NCBI RefSeq assembly: GCF_051652165.1
Contig: NZ_JBOFTR010000008.1
Coordinates: 89,155-153,154 of the forward strand
DNA from: Plesiomonas sp051652165
GTDB taxonomy: Bacteria > Pseudomonadota > Gammaproteobacteria > Enterobacterales > CAMTGL01
Direction: 5' to 3'
Length of the DNA: 64,000 bases
Part shown: positions 1 to 9,359 of the stretch, one piece after another
Position numbering within the stretch: the first letter of the stretch is position 1
Layout: every line of letters begins with the position of its first letter
Program-made: the position numbers and the translations under genes
Notes under the pieces: model-generated
Told to the model about the DNA's origin: nothing
What the model saw: the letters and a program-made list of their open reading frames with translations, nothing else
The model's database searches: none

Positions 1-614
1 CGTTGGCAGATTTTGCCCACATCACACCAGAACAAGCCTGCGCACACCCGAACTGGTCTATGGGGCGAAAAATCTCGGTAGACTCTGCCACCATGATGAA
101 TAAAGGCCTTGAATACATCGAAGCGCGATGGTTGTTCAATGCCAGTGCTGCACAGATGGAAGTGATCGTACATCCGCAGTCGATTATCCACTCTATGGTT
201 CGCTTTGCTGATGGCAGCGTGGTTGCCCAAATGGGGAATCCCGATATGCGCACCCCGATTGGCCACTGTATGGCTTATCCTGAACGAATCTCTACAGGTG
301 TTGTTCCTCTCGATTTTTTTGCGCTTTCATCACTGGATTTTGAACAACCCGATATGCAACGTTACCCCTGTTTACAGTTAGCCATTGAAGCATGTGAAGC
401 TGGGCAAATGGCAACGACAGCTCTAAATGCAGCCAATGAGATCAGTGTTGAAGCCTTCTTACAGCGACAGCTTCCTTTTACTGCGATTGCTCAGGTTAAT
501 CGCCAGGTTGTCGAGCAACTTTCAATGCCTGAACCTTGCTCTGTTGATGAAGTATTAAACATTGATCAGTTAGCAAGAGTATGTGCATCACAAATAATCG
601 CCCATAAAGCGTGA
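1..614 (+). CDS. dxr: 1-deoxy-D-xylulose 5-phosphate reductoisomerase, C-terminal part
   Basis: Cytosolic enzyme of the methylerythritol phosphate pathway that converts DXP to MEP with NADPH, feeding isoprenoid synthesis including undecaprenyl phosphate made by the next gene. The gene is cut by the left edge; about 203 residues remain, corresponding to E. coli positions from about 194 to the end. Visible: HPNWSMG (E. coli His209), then MMNKGLE, which carries the Asn227, Lys228 and Glu231 equivalents for substrate and metal binding, and a C-terminal ATTALNAANE segment. No frameshift is seen. It is followed by an intrinsic terminator and then uppS, the same order as in E. coli. Identification is firm; only the N-terminal half is missing. 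Confidence 0.97.
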   Translation, partial: LADFAHITPEQACAHPNWSMGRKISVDSATMMNKGLEYIEARWLFNASAAQMEVIVHPQSIIHSMVRFADGSVVAQMGNPDMRTPIGHCMAYPERISTGVVPLDFFALSSLDFEQPDMQRYPCLQLAIEACEAGQMATTALNAANEISVEAFLQRQLPFTAIAQVNRQVVEQLSMPEPCSVDEVLNIDQLARVCASQIIAHKA

Positions 615-760
615 GCATGCGTAGCAAGTTTGTTCAGTGATCAGTGAAGTGGTATAGTACGCCGGCTTTTATACCGTATTTTTGTGCTATTTATTACACC
701 TTTGCATATACGCGAAATAGTGTGTAAGTACAGGCAAATAAATGCAACAGGTTATGTAAG

Positions 761-784
761 GCCGTGTCTTAACACGGCTTTTTT
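761..784 (+). terminator. Intrinsic terminator after dxr
   Basis: A 7-bp perfect stem (761-767 with 772-778), loop CTTA, followed by six T. It separates dxr from uppS. Confidence 0.85.
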
Positions 785-878
785 ACGATCTAGCCTGATT
801 TAATTGCAAGTGTCAGATATGGCATCAATAACACACTAACTGTATCTGACTATCTTGATAGGAATAAAACAGACCGTT

Positions 879-1625
879 ATGGCAGATCAACAACCTCATC
901 AGTTTCCGGCCGATTTGATGCCGCAACATGTGGCCATTATTATGGATGGCAACGGTCGTTGGGCCAAACAACAAGGTAAAATGCGCGTTTTTGGGCATAA
1001 AGCGGGAGTGAAAGCGGTACGCCGTTCGGTCAGTTATGCTGCACGCCAGAAAATAAAATCTTTGACCTTGTACGCATTTAGCAGTGAAAACTGGAGTCGT
1101 CCTGAACAAGAGGTTTCTGCGCTCATGGAATTATTTATGCGCGCACTCAATAATGAAGCCAAAAGTTTACATAAGAATAATATCCGGCTGCGTATCATTG
1201 GCGATATTTCACGTTTTAGCGCACGCTTACAAGAACGTATTACCCATGTCGAGGCATTAACAGCGGATAATACTGGGTTAGTGCTTAATATTGCGGCAAA
1301 TTATGGTGGCCGCTGGGATATCGTACAAGCAGCTCGCCATGTCGCGACGCTTGTGCAAGAAGGGACAATTGAAGTCAACAAGATCGATGAAACCTTGTTA
1401 GGCGAAAAGATGTGCATGGGGGATCAACCCCCTGTCGACTTGGTCATTAGAACCAGTGGTGAACACAGAATTAGTAACTTTTTGTTATGGCAAATAGCCT
1501 ATGCAGAGTTCTATTTCTCTGAAGTATTGTGGCCAGACTTTGATGAACAAGAGTTTGATCGTGCTGTTTTATCCTTTGTTTGTCGTGATAGACGCTTTGG
1601 TGGCACTGGCGACGACAGCCGTTGA
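879..1625 (+). CDS. uppS: Undecaprenyl (di-trans,poly-cis) diphosphate synthase
   Basis: Cytosolic cis-prenyltransferase that adds eight isopentenyl units to farnesyl diphosphate, giving the C55 lipid carrier for peptidoglycan and O-antigen. The 248-residue protein has the N-terminal HVAIIMDGNGRW motif with the catalytic Asp, SSENW in the middle, and the C-terminal RTSGEHRISNFLLWQ and WPDFDE motifs. I chose the ATG at 879 rather than the TTG at 855 because the protein then starts close to the E. coli start; the AGGA upstream is about 15 bases away, so the start is not certain. cdsA follows after 34 bases and is probably cotranscribed. Confidence 0.95.
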   Translation: MADQQPHQFPADLMPQHVAIIMDGNGRWAKQQGKMRVFGHKAGVKAVRRSVSYAARQKIKSLTLYAFSSENWSRPEQEVSALMELFMRALNNEAKSLHKNNIRLRIIGDISRFSARLQERITHVEALTADNTGLVLNIAANYGGRWDIVQAARHVATLVQEGTIEVNKIDETLLGEKMCMGDQPPVDLVIRTSGEHRISNFLLWQIAYAEFYFSEVLWPDFDEQEFDRAVLSFVCRDRRFGGTGDDSR

Positions 1626-1659
1626 GCAACGGCGGATAAGTAAAACTTAGGAGGTTTCA

Positions 1660-2514
1660 TTGCTCAAACAACGCATTATTACCGCACTGATCTTAGTTCC
1701 CTTGGTCATTGCTGGTTTATTTAAATTATCGCCAGATTATTTTGCGATTTTGGCGTTAGCATTATGTATGTTAGCGGCATGGGAATGGGCACTGTTAGCG
1801 GGGTTTGAAAGTAAACCGATACGGGTTGCTATTGCTGTTATTTGCGGAGTAGGCTTAGGGGGATCGCTATGTGCAATACCTGTACAAGATGCTTCATTGT
1901 TACTGGATAATCTCTTTGTTAAATCAGTGCTGATGATCGCCCCGGTATGGTGGTTATTAGCACTCGGTATGGTATTGAGTTATCCCGCATCGGCGCGTTG
2001 GTGGCACAACGCAAAACGCGTGAAAGTCTTATTTGGTTTGCTGACATTAGTCCCATTTTTTTGGGGGCTGATTGTATTACGGATGTACGCGTATAGCATT
2101 GATAGCAATTTTGGTGCAGTCTGGATCTTATACGTATTGTTCCTTATTTGGGGCGCTGATTCAGGAGCCTATTTCTCAGGGAAAACATTCGGTAAACATA
2201 AACTTGCACCTAAAGTTTCACCGGGAAAAACGTGGGAAGGGGTGATCGGTGGTTTGGTAACCTCTGCCTTAATCGCCATTATTTTTGATCACTACTCACC
2301 GTTACAGGCCAGTACACACAGCCTAATTATAAGCTCAATTATTGCTGTTGCTGTTTCCGTATTAGGTGATCTGACTGAGAGCATGTTTAAACGAGAAGCC
2401 GGTGTAAAAGACAGTGGGCAAATTATGCCAGGGCATGGCGGAGTACTGGATAGAATTGATAGCCTGACAGCCGCAATACCTGTTTTTGCGTGTCTGCTAC
2501 TGTTAGTCTTTTAA
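1660..2514 (+). CDS. cdsA: Phosphatidate cytidylyltransferase (CDP-diglyceride synthase)
   Basis: Inner-membrane enzyme that makes CDP-diacylglycerol from phosphatidate and CTP, the branch point for all phospholipids. The 284-residue protein is strongly hydrophobic with several membrane segments and ends in the family signature: KREAGVKDSG followed by PGHGGVLDRIDS (about residues 245-270). The start is a TTG at 1660, with AGGAGG five bases upstream; E. coli cdsA also uses TTG. It lies between uppS and rseP as in other enterics. Confidence 0.96.
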   Translation: MLKQRIITALILVPLVIAGLFKLSPDYFAILALALCMLAAWEWALLAGFESKPIRVAIAVICGVGLGGSLCAIPVQDASLLLDNLFVKSVLMIAPVWWLLALGMVLSYPASARWWHNAKRVKVLFGLLTLVPFFWGLIVLRMYAYSIDSNFGAVWILYVLFLIWGADSGAYFSGKTFGKHKLAPKVSPGKTWEGVIGGLVTSALIAIIFDHYSPLQASTHSLIISSIIAVAVSVLGDLTESMFKREAGVKDSGQIMPGHGGVLDRIDSLTAAIPVFACLLLLVF

Positions 2515-2549
2515 TTATTACCAAACCGTATCATAACAAGGATAGATAC

Positions 2550-3905
2550 ATGACTGGCGCTCTTTGGAATTTACTGGCGTTTTTACTGGCGATTGGTATT
2601 TTAATTTCAGTGCACGAGTTCGGGCACTTTTGGGTTGCTCGTCGTTGTGGGATTAAAGTTGAACGATTCTCACTCGGTTTTGGTAAGGTCTTATGGCAAA
2701 CCGTAGATAAACACGGCACAGAGTTTTCACTCTCACTCGTTCCGCTTGGCGGGTATGTCAAAATGTTGGATGAGCGTGTTGCGCCAGTACCTGAGGCATT
2801 ACGCCACGAAGCTTTTAACACGAAACCCGTATGGCAGCGTGCCGCTGTGGTTGCAGCAGGGCCGATGGCTAACTTTTTGTTTGCCATTTTTGCTTACTGG
2901 ATTGTTTTTTTAGTGGGCATACCGAGTGTTCACCCTGTTGTTGGGCAAGTTGCACCTAACTCGATTGCAGCTCACTCCGGTATTACCACTGGAATGGAAC
3001 TAAAATCTGTTGCGGGTATCGAAACACCTGATTGGGAGTCAGTCAATCTTGCACTAGTCTCGCTCATTGGCGAAGACCATGCACAGATAGAAGTGAGTCA
3101 GTTTGGCTCACAAACGGTACAAAATAAAATGCTACAGCTCAATGGCTGGCATTTTGAGCCCGATAAAGAGACGGCCTTTGGCGCTCTCGGTATTACCCCG
3201 AAAGGGCCTGATATACTGCCTATTGTGACATCTATAGGTACAGGTTCAGCAGCCGAACATGCTGGCTTAAAGTTGGGTGATCATATAACAGCCATTAATG
3301 GTCAACCCTTAAAACAGTGGTCGGCCTTTGTTAACGCTGTACAAGATAATCCTGAAAAAGCATTATCACTCACAGTAGAGAGAGCCGGTCAAATCTTGAC
3401 TATTGCGTTAATACCGCAAGTGCATACTGCACCAAATGGTCAGTTAGTTGGGTATGCAGGTATTGCACCCAAAGCATTACCTTTACCTGCAGAGTACAGT
3501 TTTGTACGGCAATTCGGTATTATAGACAGCATGGTAAAAGCAGCACAAAAAACCATGCAGTTATCTACACTCACTCTTGATATGCTAGGTAAGTTATTTA
3601 CCGGTGATGTAGGGATAAAGAGCTTAAGTGGTCCGATTTCTATTGCGAAAGGCGCTGGAATGACTGCTGATTTTGGCTTTGTTTTTTATCTAGGGTTCTT
3701 AGCGTTAATCAGCGTGAACTTAGGGATTATTAATCTATTCCCACTGCCCGTTCTTGATGGTGGACATTTATTGTTCCTTGCCGTTGAAGGGTTGACAGGA
3801 AAACCGCTATCGGAAAAAGTACAGGAGTACAGTTTCCGATTCGGTACGGTACTATTGGTGTTGTTGATGGGCGTTGCGCTATTCAACGATTTTTCCCGCC
3901 TGTAA
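2550..3905 (+). CDS. rseP: Site-2 zinc metalloprotease RseP
   Basis: Inner-membrane protease that cuts RseA inside the membrane after DegS, releasing sigma-E in the envelope stress response; it also clears signal peptides. The 451-residue protein has HEFGH at residues 22-26 (two zinc ligands and the catalytic Glu), two PDZ-like regions in the periplasmic middle part, and the C-terminal LPVLDGGH motif carrying the third zinc ligand. The ATG at 2550 has an AAGGA site and puts the zinc motif at the E. coli position; the reading frame is open further upstream, overlapping cdsA. bamA follows after 31 bases. Confidence 0.96.
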   Translation: MTGALWNLLAFLLAIGILISVHEFGHFWVARRCGIKVERFSLGFGKVLWQTVDKHGTEFSLSLVPLGGYVKMLDERVAPVPEALRHEAFNTKPVWQRAAVVAAGPMANFLFAIFAYWIVFLVGIPSVHPVVGQVAPNSIAAHSGITTGMELKSVAGIETPDWESVNLALVSLIGEDHAQIEVSQFGSQTVQNKMLQLNGWHFEPDKETAFGALGITPKGPDILPIVTSIGTGSAAEHAGLKLGDHITAINGQPLKQWSAFVNAVQDNPEKALSLTVERAGQILTIALIPQVHTAPNGQLVGYAGIAPKALPLPAEYSFVRQFGIIDSMVKAAQKTMQLSTLTLDMLGKLFTGDVGIKSLSGPISIAKGAGMTADFGFVFYLGFLALISVNLGIINLFPLPVLDGGHLLFLAVEGLTGKPLSEKVQEYSFRFGTVLLVLLMGVALFNDFSRL

Positions 3906-3936
3906 GCGGGGTAATTAGGAAGAACGCATAATAAAG

Positions 3937-6369
3937 ATGGCGATGAAAAAACTGCTTCTTGCGTCGCTGCTTTTCAGCAGCGCCACCGCTTACGGTGCTG
4001 ACCAATTTGTTGTTAAAGACATTCAATTCGAAGGGTTACAGCGTGTAGCAAAAGGTGCGGCACTGCTTAGTATGCCGATTCGAGTAGGTGATGAAGTTGA
4101 CGACAATGAAGTCTCACAAGTCATTCGTGCGCTATTTGCTACCGGTAACTTTGAAGATGTCAAAGTACTACGAGATGGCAATACGCTCTTGGTACAAGTG
4201 AAAGAGCGGCCTACCATTGCGAGTGTCACTTTCTCTGGTAATAAAGCGATCAAAGAAGATGCGCTTAAGCAAAACCTTGAGTCATCAGGCATTCGTGTTG
4301 GTGAGGCGCTTGACCGTACTACCTTATCCTCTATCGAAAAAGGTCTAGAGGATTTTTACTACAGCGTCGGGAAATACAGCGCAAATGTTAAAGCGGTAGT
4401 TACACCACTACCACGCAACCGAGTTGACTTGAAATTAGTATTTACTGAAGGTGTGTCTTCGCACATTCAGCAGATTAATATTGTAGGGAATAAAGCCTTT
4501 ACTACTGAGACCTTGTTATCACAATTCTCATTGCGTGATGAAGTGCCGTGGTGGAATTTAATGGGGGATCGTAAATACCAAAAGCAAAAGCTTGCGGGCG
4601 ATCTTGAGACATTACAGACCTATTACCGTGATCATGGTTACACCAAATTTAAAATTGACTCAACACAAGTCAGTTTAAGCCCGGATAAAAAAGGTATCTA
4701 TATCACCATTAACGTGAATGAAGGCGAGCAATACAAGCTAGAAAGCGTGCGTTTAATGGGGAATATGGCTGGCCATGCAGCAGCACTAGAGCAGTTAGTC
4801 AAAATTGAGCCCGGTGATCTGTATAACGGCACTAAAGTGACTCGTATGGAAGAGGATATCAAAGCTCTGCTGGGCCGTTATGGTTATGCGTATCCTAAAG
4901 TGATTACCGTGCCTGAGGTAGATGATAAGAACCAAACAGTCAAACTGGTGATGAATATTGACCCAGGTGAGCGTTTTTACGTACGTCGTATTCGCTTTGA
5001 AGGTAATGATATCACTAAAGATTCTGTATTACGCCGTGAAATGCGCCAAATGGAAGGTTCATGGTTAGCCAGTAACCAAGTTGAAACCGGAAAGGACCGT
5101 CTTAACCGTTTAGGGTACTTTGAAACGGTTGATACTGAAACGGTACGCGTACCTGGTAGCCCAGACCAAGTTGATATTGTGTACAAAGTTAAAGAACGCA
5201 ATACCGGCAACCTTAACTTGGGTGTAGGTTACGGTACTGGGAGCGGTGTGAGCTTCCAAGTTGGTGTTCAGCAAGATAACTTCTTAGGTACAGGTAATAG
5301 CGTTGGTATTAACGCAGTACGTAATGGTTACGAAACGAATGCTGCATTTGAATATACCAACCCCTACTTCACCAAAGATGGTGTGAGTTTAGGTGGGCGT
5401 ATTTTCTATAATGATTTCAAAGCAAACCAAAGTTATAGCTTGTCTCAGTATAACAATCGTAGTTATGGCGTTGATGGGTCATTAGGCTTTCCAATTAATG
5501 AATATAACAGCCTACAAACAGGAATAGGTTTTGTACACAACGATATCTCCAATATTACTCGTACGGTCAACATGCAATCGTATTTGAGTTCAATGGATGA
5601 TTTCGAAGGTACTACGCTTTCAACCAATGATTTTCAGTTTAAAGCAGGCTGGAGCTACAACAGCTTAGACCGTGGTTACTTCCCAACAAAAGGGATGCGA
5701 ATCAATTTTAACGGTAAAGTTACCACGCCAGGATCAGATAACCAGTTCTATAAATTGAACTTTGATATTGCCGGTTACTATCCGCTCGATCAAGATCGTA
5801 ACTGGGTCTTGCTTGGCCGTTCACGTTTAGGCTTTGCTGATGGGTATGGTGATAAATCATTGCCATTTTACGAAAACTTCTACAGTGGTGGTTTTACCTC
5901 AGTACGTGGTTTCCGTACCAACTCAATTGGTCCAAAAGCGGTGTACTTATATAAACCTGGAACGGAAGAGCGTTGCGATCCTCGTACCGAAAAGTGTCAG
6001 TTTACTGGTTCAGATAACTCCGTGGGCGGTAACGCGATGGCAACAGCCAGCGTTGAGTTGATTGTACCAACACCGTTTATCAGTGATAAATATCGAAACT
6101 CAATTCGTACCTCTGTCTTTATGGATGCGGGTACGGTTTGGGATACCCACTGGAAAGACAGTTCAGCTATTTTGAATGGTCAAGACGTGGTCGATTCTGA
6201 ATATCTTGGCGACTATGGTGATCCAAGCCGTATTCGCATGTCAGCGGGCATCGCGCTTCAATGGATGTCACCGCTAGGCCCGCTTGTATTCTCATACGCA
6301 CAACCGTATAAGAAATATGAAGGTGACCGAATTGAGCAATTCCAGTTCAATATCGGTAGAACATTCTGA
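3937..6369 (+). CDS. bamA: Outer membrane protein assembly factor BamA
   Basis: Central beta-barrel of the BAM complex, which folds and inserts outer-membrane proteins. The 810-residue precursor has a signal peptide ending in AYG-AD (about residue 20), five POTRA domains to about residue 420, and a C-terminal 16-strand barrel with the VRGF motif in the loop region around residue 660. It ends in Phe, as outer-membrane barrels do. It is followed by its chaperone partner gene skp and then lpxD, so one transcript would supply outer-membrane protein folding and lipid A synthesis. In E. coli this region responds to sigma-E; no such promoter can be assigned here. Confidence 0.98.
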   Translation: MAMKKLLLASLLFSSATAYGADQFVVKDIQFEGLQRVAKGAALLSMPIRVGDEVDDNEVSQVIRALFATGNFEDVKVLRDGNTLLVQVKERPTIASVTFSGNKAIKEDALKQNLESSGIRVGEALDRTTLSSIEKGLEDFYYSVGKYSANVKAVVTPLPRNRVDLKLVFTEGVSSHIQQINIVGNKAFTTETLLSQFSLRDEVPWWNLMGDRKYQKQKLAGDLETLQTYYRDHGYTKFKIDSTQVSLSPDKKGIYITINVNEGEQYKLESVRLMGNMAGHAAALEQLVKIEPGDLYNGTKVTRMEEDIKALLGRYGYAYPKVITVPEVDDKNQTVKLVMNIDPGERFYVRRIRFEGNDITKDSVLRREMRQMEGSWLASNQVETGKDRLNRLGYFETVDTETVRVPGSPDQVDIVYKVKERNTGNLNLGVGYGTGSGVSFQVGVQQDNFLGTGNSVGINAVRNGYETNAAFEYTNPYFTKDGVSLGGRIFYNDFKANQSYSLSQYNNRSYGVDGSLGFPINEYNSLQTGIGFVHNDISNITRTVNMQSYLSSMDDFEGTTLSTNDFQFKAGWSYNSLDRGYFPTKGMRINFNGKVTTPGSDNQFYKLNFDIAGYYPLDQDRNWVLLGRSRLGFADGYGDKSLPFYENFYSGGFTSVRGFRTNSIGPKAVYLYKPGTEERCDPRTEKCQFTGSDNSVGGNAMATASVELIVPTPFISDKYRNSIRTSVFMDAGTVWDTHWKDSSAILNGQDVVDSEYLGDYGDPSRIRMSAGIALQWMSPLGPLVFSYAQPYKKYEGDRIEQFQFNIGRTF

Positions 6370-6406
6370 TAGCATATTATCAAAATAAAGAAGTAAGGGG
6401 ACAACG

Positions 6407-6916
6407 TTGAAAAAGTGGTTAAAAGCAGCTGGCGTAGGTCTGGCACTGATTGCATCAAGTACCGCTGTAAATGCAGCAGAACAGAAAATCGCGGTTGTTG
6501 ACGTTGCGGGTGTTTTTCAGCAATTACCACAGCGCGAAAAAGTAGCTCGCCAACTTGAGTCTGAGTTCAAAGGGCGTGCTTCTGAACTGCAATCACTGGA
6601 AAAGCGTATCCGTGATCGTATGGAAAAACTCCAGCGTGATGGCAGCACCATGTCAAACAGTGATCGCACGAAAGCAGAGCGCGATTTAGCGCAGATGCAA
6701 GCTGATTTCAATTTGAAAGGCCGTGCTTTAGAAGAAGATAGCCGTCGTCGTCAGGCTGAAGAGCGCAATAAGATTCTGCGTCAAGTACAAGATGCAGTAA
6801 AAACTATTGCAAATAGAGAAGGTTATAGTGCAGTGATTGATACCAATGCGGTTGTCTTTGCACGTCCAGACATGGATATCTCTTCTCAAGTTGTCAAAAT
6901 CGTAGGCAAGAAGTAA
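6407..6916 (+). CDS. skp: Periplasmic chaperone Skp (OmpH)
   Basis: Trimeric periplasmic holdase that carries unfolded outer-membrane proteins to the BAM complex. The 169-residue precursor begins with a signal peptide (cleavage near VNA-AEQ, about residue 24) and then has long charged helices (about residues 50-125) that form the tentacles. The start is a TTG at 6407 preceded by AAGGGG. The stop codon shares one base with the ATG of lpxD (TAATG), implying translational coupling. Confidence 0.95.
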   Translation: MKKWLKAAGVGLALIASSTAVNAAEQKIAVVDVAGVFQQLPQREKVARQLESEFKGRASELQSLEKRIRDRMEKLQRDGSTMSNSDRTKAERDLAQMQADFNLKGRALEEDSRRRQAEERNKILRQVQDAVKTIANREGYSAVIDTNAVVFARPDMDISSQVVKIVGKK

Positions 6917-7944
6917 TGTCAGGATACCGTCTTACGGAGCTGGCTGAACACGTAGGTGCAACAGTACATGGAGATGGCAATACTGTCATCTCCAGTATTG
7001 CCAGTCTTGAGCGTGCTCAATCAGGTCAAATCACGTTTCTATCAAACAGTAAATTCCGCCCACGCTTAGAGCAGTGCGCGGCGAGTGCTGTTGTTTTAAC
7101 CGCAGACGATGTACCATTTTGCAACACTAACGCGCTCATTGTGGCAAATCCGTATTTGGCTTATGCACTGTTAGCACAATATATGGATACCACTCCACTG
7201 CCTGCACAAGATATTGCGCCAAGTGCGGTGATTGCGGCGAATGTACAGTTAGGGAAAAATGTCTCTGTTGGTGCGAATGCCGTGATAGAGTCTGGCGTGG
7301 TGCTCGGTGACGGTGTCGTGATTGGTGCAGGTTGCTTTATTGGTGAAGAGACACAGATTGGAGCCGGTAGCCGGTTGTGGGCTAACGTCTCGGTTTACCA
7401 TAGTGTGACAATTGGTGAACATTGTCTTATCCAGTCAGGAACTGTGATTGGAGCTGACGGGTTTGGTTATGCTAATGATTGTGGCCGTTGGATTAAAATT
7501 CCACAACTTGGTCGAGTTTGTATTGGTAATCGTGTTGAGATTGGTGCATGTACATGTATCGATCGTGGTGCACTAGAAGATACCATTATTGAAGACGGTG
7601 CGATTATAGATAATTTATGCCAAATTGCTCATAATGTAGTAATTGGTGAAAACACTGCCGTTGCCGGGGGTGTTATTATGGCGGGCAGTTTAAAAATTGG
7701 CCGTCATTGTATGATTGGTGGTGCCAGCGTGATTAATGGTCACATGGAGATTTGCGATAAAGTCACCGTTACCGGTATGGGTATGGTGATGCGCCCCATC
7801 AGTGAACCAGGTATGTACTCGTCTGGTGTTCCTCTACAAACGAATAAGGCATGGCGTAAAACAGCAACCTTATTGATGAACATTGATGAGATGCACAAAC
7901 GTCTCAAAATAGTAGAGCGGAAATTAGGAAAAGATAACGAATAG
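6916..7944 (+). CDS. lpxD: UDP-3-O-(3-hydroxymyristoyl)glucosamine N-acyltransferase
   Basis: Third step of lipid A synthesis: transfers a hydroxyacyl chain from ACP to the 2-amino group of UDP-3-O-acyl-glucosamine in the cytoplasm. The 342-residue protein has an N-terminal uridine-binding domain (to about residue 100), a left-handed beta-helix of hexapeptide repeats (about 105-300) including IAHNVVIG with the catalytic-type His, and a C-terminal helix. It overlaps skp by one base. Confidence 0.97.
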   Translation: MSGYRLTELAEHVGATVHGDGNTVISSIASLERAQSGQITFLSNSKFRPRLEQCAASAVVLTADDVPFCNTNALIVANPYLAYALLAQYMDTTPLPAQDIAPSAVIAANVQLGKNVSVGANAVIESGVVLGDGVVIGAGCFIGEETQIGAGSRLWANVSVYHSVTIGEHCLIQSGTVIGADGFGYANDCGRWIKIPQLGRVCIGNRVEIGACTCIDRGALEDTIIEDGAIIDNLCQIAHNVVIGENTAVAGGVIMAGSLKIGRHCMIGGASVINGHMEICDKVTVTGMGMVMRPISEPGMYSSGVPLQTNKAWRKTATLLMNIDEMHKRLKIVERKLGKDNE

Positions 7945-8004
7945 CGATTTGATTTCGTGACTTCCCTAAAACTGCTTTTACTCGCGGTTTTGCGTCATTA
8001 ATAG

Positions 8005-8028
8005 ACGGCCTGCCTTGTTGCAGGCCGT
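8005..8028 (+). terminator. Strong hairpin between lpxD and fabZ
   Basis: A 9-bp perfect stem (8005-8013 with 8020-8028) with a six-base loop, followed by ATTATT rather than a T run. It may be a weak terminator, an RNA processing site or an mRNA 3' stabiliser. It sits inside what is usually one lipid A operon. Confidence 0.45.
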
Positions 8029-8107
8029 ATTATTCATATGACAAGCACGTATTTTTCCCGCGTGTAGACATACCCGCTCAAGACTGACAAGAAACAGGAA
8101 CAACACC

Positions 8108-8560
8108 TTGACGACTCAAGCTAACTCGTTATCCATTGAAGAAATTATTGATCTATTGCCACACCGCTATCCTTTTTTATTGATAGATCGTGTGCTGGAC
8201 TATAAAGAGGGAGATTATCTGCATGCGTTAAAAAACGTGTCATTTAATGAGCCTTTTTTCCAGGGCCATTTCCCACAAAAACCAGTATTTCCAGGTGTTC
8301 TTATCCTTGAAGCGATGGCGCAGGCAACAGGCATTTTGGCATTTAAAACCTTTGGTAAGCCAAATGGAAACGAGTTGTACTATTTTGCCGCGATTGATCG
8401 TGCGCGCTTTAAGCGTCCTGTGTCGCCAGGTGATCAGATGATCTTTGAGGTTAAATTTATTAAAGAACGTCGTGGTATTGCACGTTTCACAGGTGTTGTC
8501 AAAGTCGATGGCGATGTCGTTTGTGAAGCTGATTTAATGTGTGCTCGTCGCGAGGTGTAA
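8108..8560 (+). CDS. fabZ: 3-hydroxyacyl-[acyl-carrier-protein] dehydratase FabZ
   Basis: Hot-dog fold dehydratase of fatty-acid elongation; its pool of 3-hydroxymyristoyl-ACP is shared with LpxA and LpxD, which explains its place here. The 150-residue protein shows LLPHRYPFLLIDRV near the N-terminus, then GHFPQKPVFPGVLILEAMAQ, which carries the catalytic His and Glu. The start is TTG at 8108, as in E. coli fabZ. lpxA starts four bases after the stop. Confidence 0.97.
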   Translation: MTTQANSLSIEEIIDLLPHRYPFLLIDRVLDYKEGDYLHALKNVSFNEPFFQGHFPQKPVFPGVLILEAMAQATGILAFKTFGKPNGNELYYFAAIDRARFKRPVSPGDQMIFEVKFIKERRGIARFTGVVKVDGDVVCEADLMCARREV

Positions 8561-8564
8561 ACAC

Positions 8565-9353
8565 ATGATCCATGAAACTGCCTTCATTCACCCATCATCA
8601 CTTGTTGATGTTAGTGCCATCATTGGTGCGGGCGTTCATATTGGCCCGTTTTGCTGCGTAGGGGCAAACGTTGAGATAGGCGAAGGGACTGTACTCAAGT
8701 CTCATGTTGTGGTTAATGGACATACGCGTATTGGGCGTGATAACCAGATTTACCAGTTTGCATCGATTGGCGAGGCTAATCAGGATAAAAAATACCACGG
8801 TGAGCCAACACGCACTGAAATTGGTGATCGTAACGTGATCCGAGAGAGTGTGACAATTCACCGTGGCACAGTACAAGATACGGGTGTGACACGTATTGGT
8901 AATGATAACCTCTTAATGATTAATGCACATATTGCGCACGATTGTGTTGTAGGCAATAGCTGTATTTTTGCGAACAATGCCACTTTAGCGGGCCATGTTG
9001 AGGTGGGTGATTTTGCTATTGTGGGGGGAATGTCAGCGATACATCAGTTCTGCCGTATTGGGCCGCATGTGATGCTTGGCGGTGGTTCGATCGTGGTACA
9101 AGATGTTCCGCCATTTGTGATGGCGCAGGGAAATCATGCCTCGCCGTTTGGGGTGAATATTGAAGGGCTAAAACGTCGCGGATTTGAAAAACCGGTGCTA
9201 CACGCTATTCGCAACGCTTATAAGCTGGTGTTCCGCAGCGGTAAAACAATGGATGAAGTGCGTCCGGAGTTAGCGGTATTGGCAGATACTCATCCTGAAG
9301 TACAGATTTTTGTGGCCTTTTTAGCCAACTCTACCCGTGGAATTATCCGATAA
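8565..9353 (+). CDS. lpxA: UDP-N-acetylglucosamine acyltransferase
   Basis: First step of lipid A synthesis, adding 3-hydroxymyristate to UDP-GlcNAc. The 262-residue length equals that of E. coli LpxA. Hexapeptide repeats form a left-handed beta-helix to about residue 190, with NAHIAHDC containing the catalytic His, then a C-terminal helical domain beginning near NIEGLKRRGF. The ATG at 8565 is preceded by GAGGTG, which lies in the end of fabZ; the frame is open further upstream inside fabZ, but that extension has no support. Confidence 0.97.
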   Translation: MIHETAFIHPSSLVDVSAIIGAGVHIGPFCCVGANVEIGEGTVLKSHVVVNGHTRIGRDNQIYQFASIGEANQDKKYHGEPTRTEIGDRNVIRESVTIHRGTVQDTGVTRIGNDNLLMINAHIAHDCVVGNSCIFANNATLAGHVEVGDFAIVGGMSAIHQFCRIGPHVMLGGGSIVVQDVPPFVMAQGNHASPFGVNIEGLKRRGFEKPVLHAIRNAYKLVFRSGKTMDEVRPELAVLADTHPEVQIFVAFLANSTRGIIR

Positions 9354-9359
9354 GTTGTT

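Noticed and set aside
825..1109. Minus-strand frame over the start of uppS
   Set aside because: It is antisense to a well-conserved gene and has no recognisable product.
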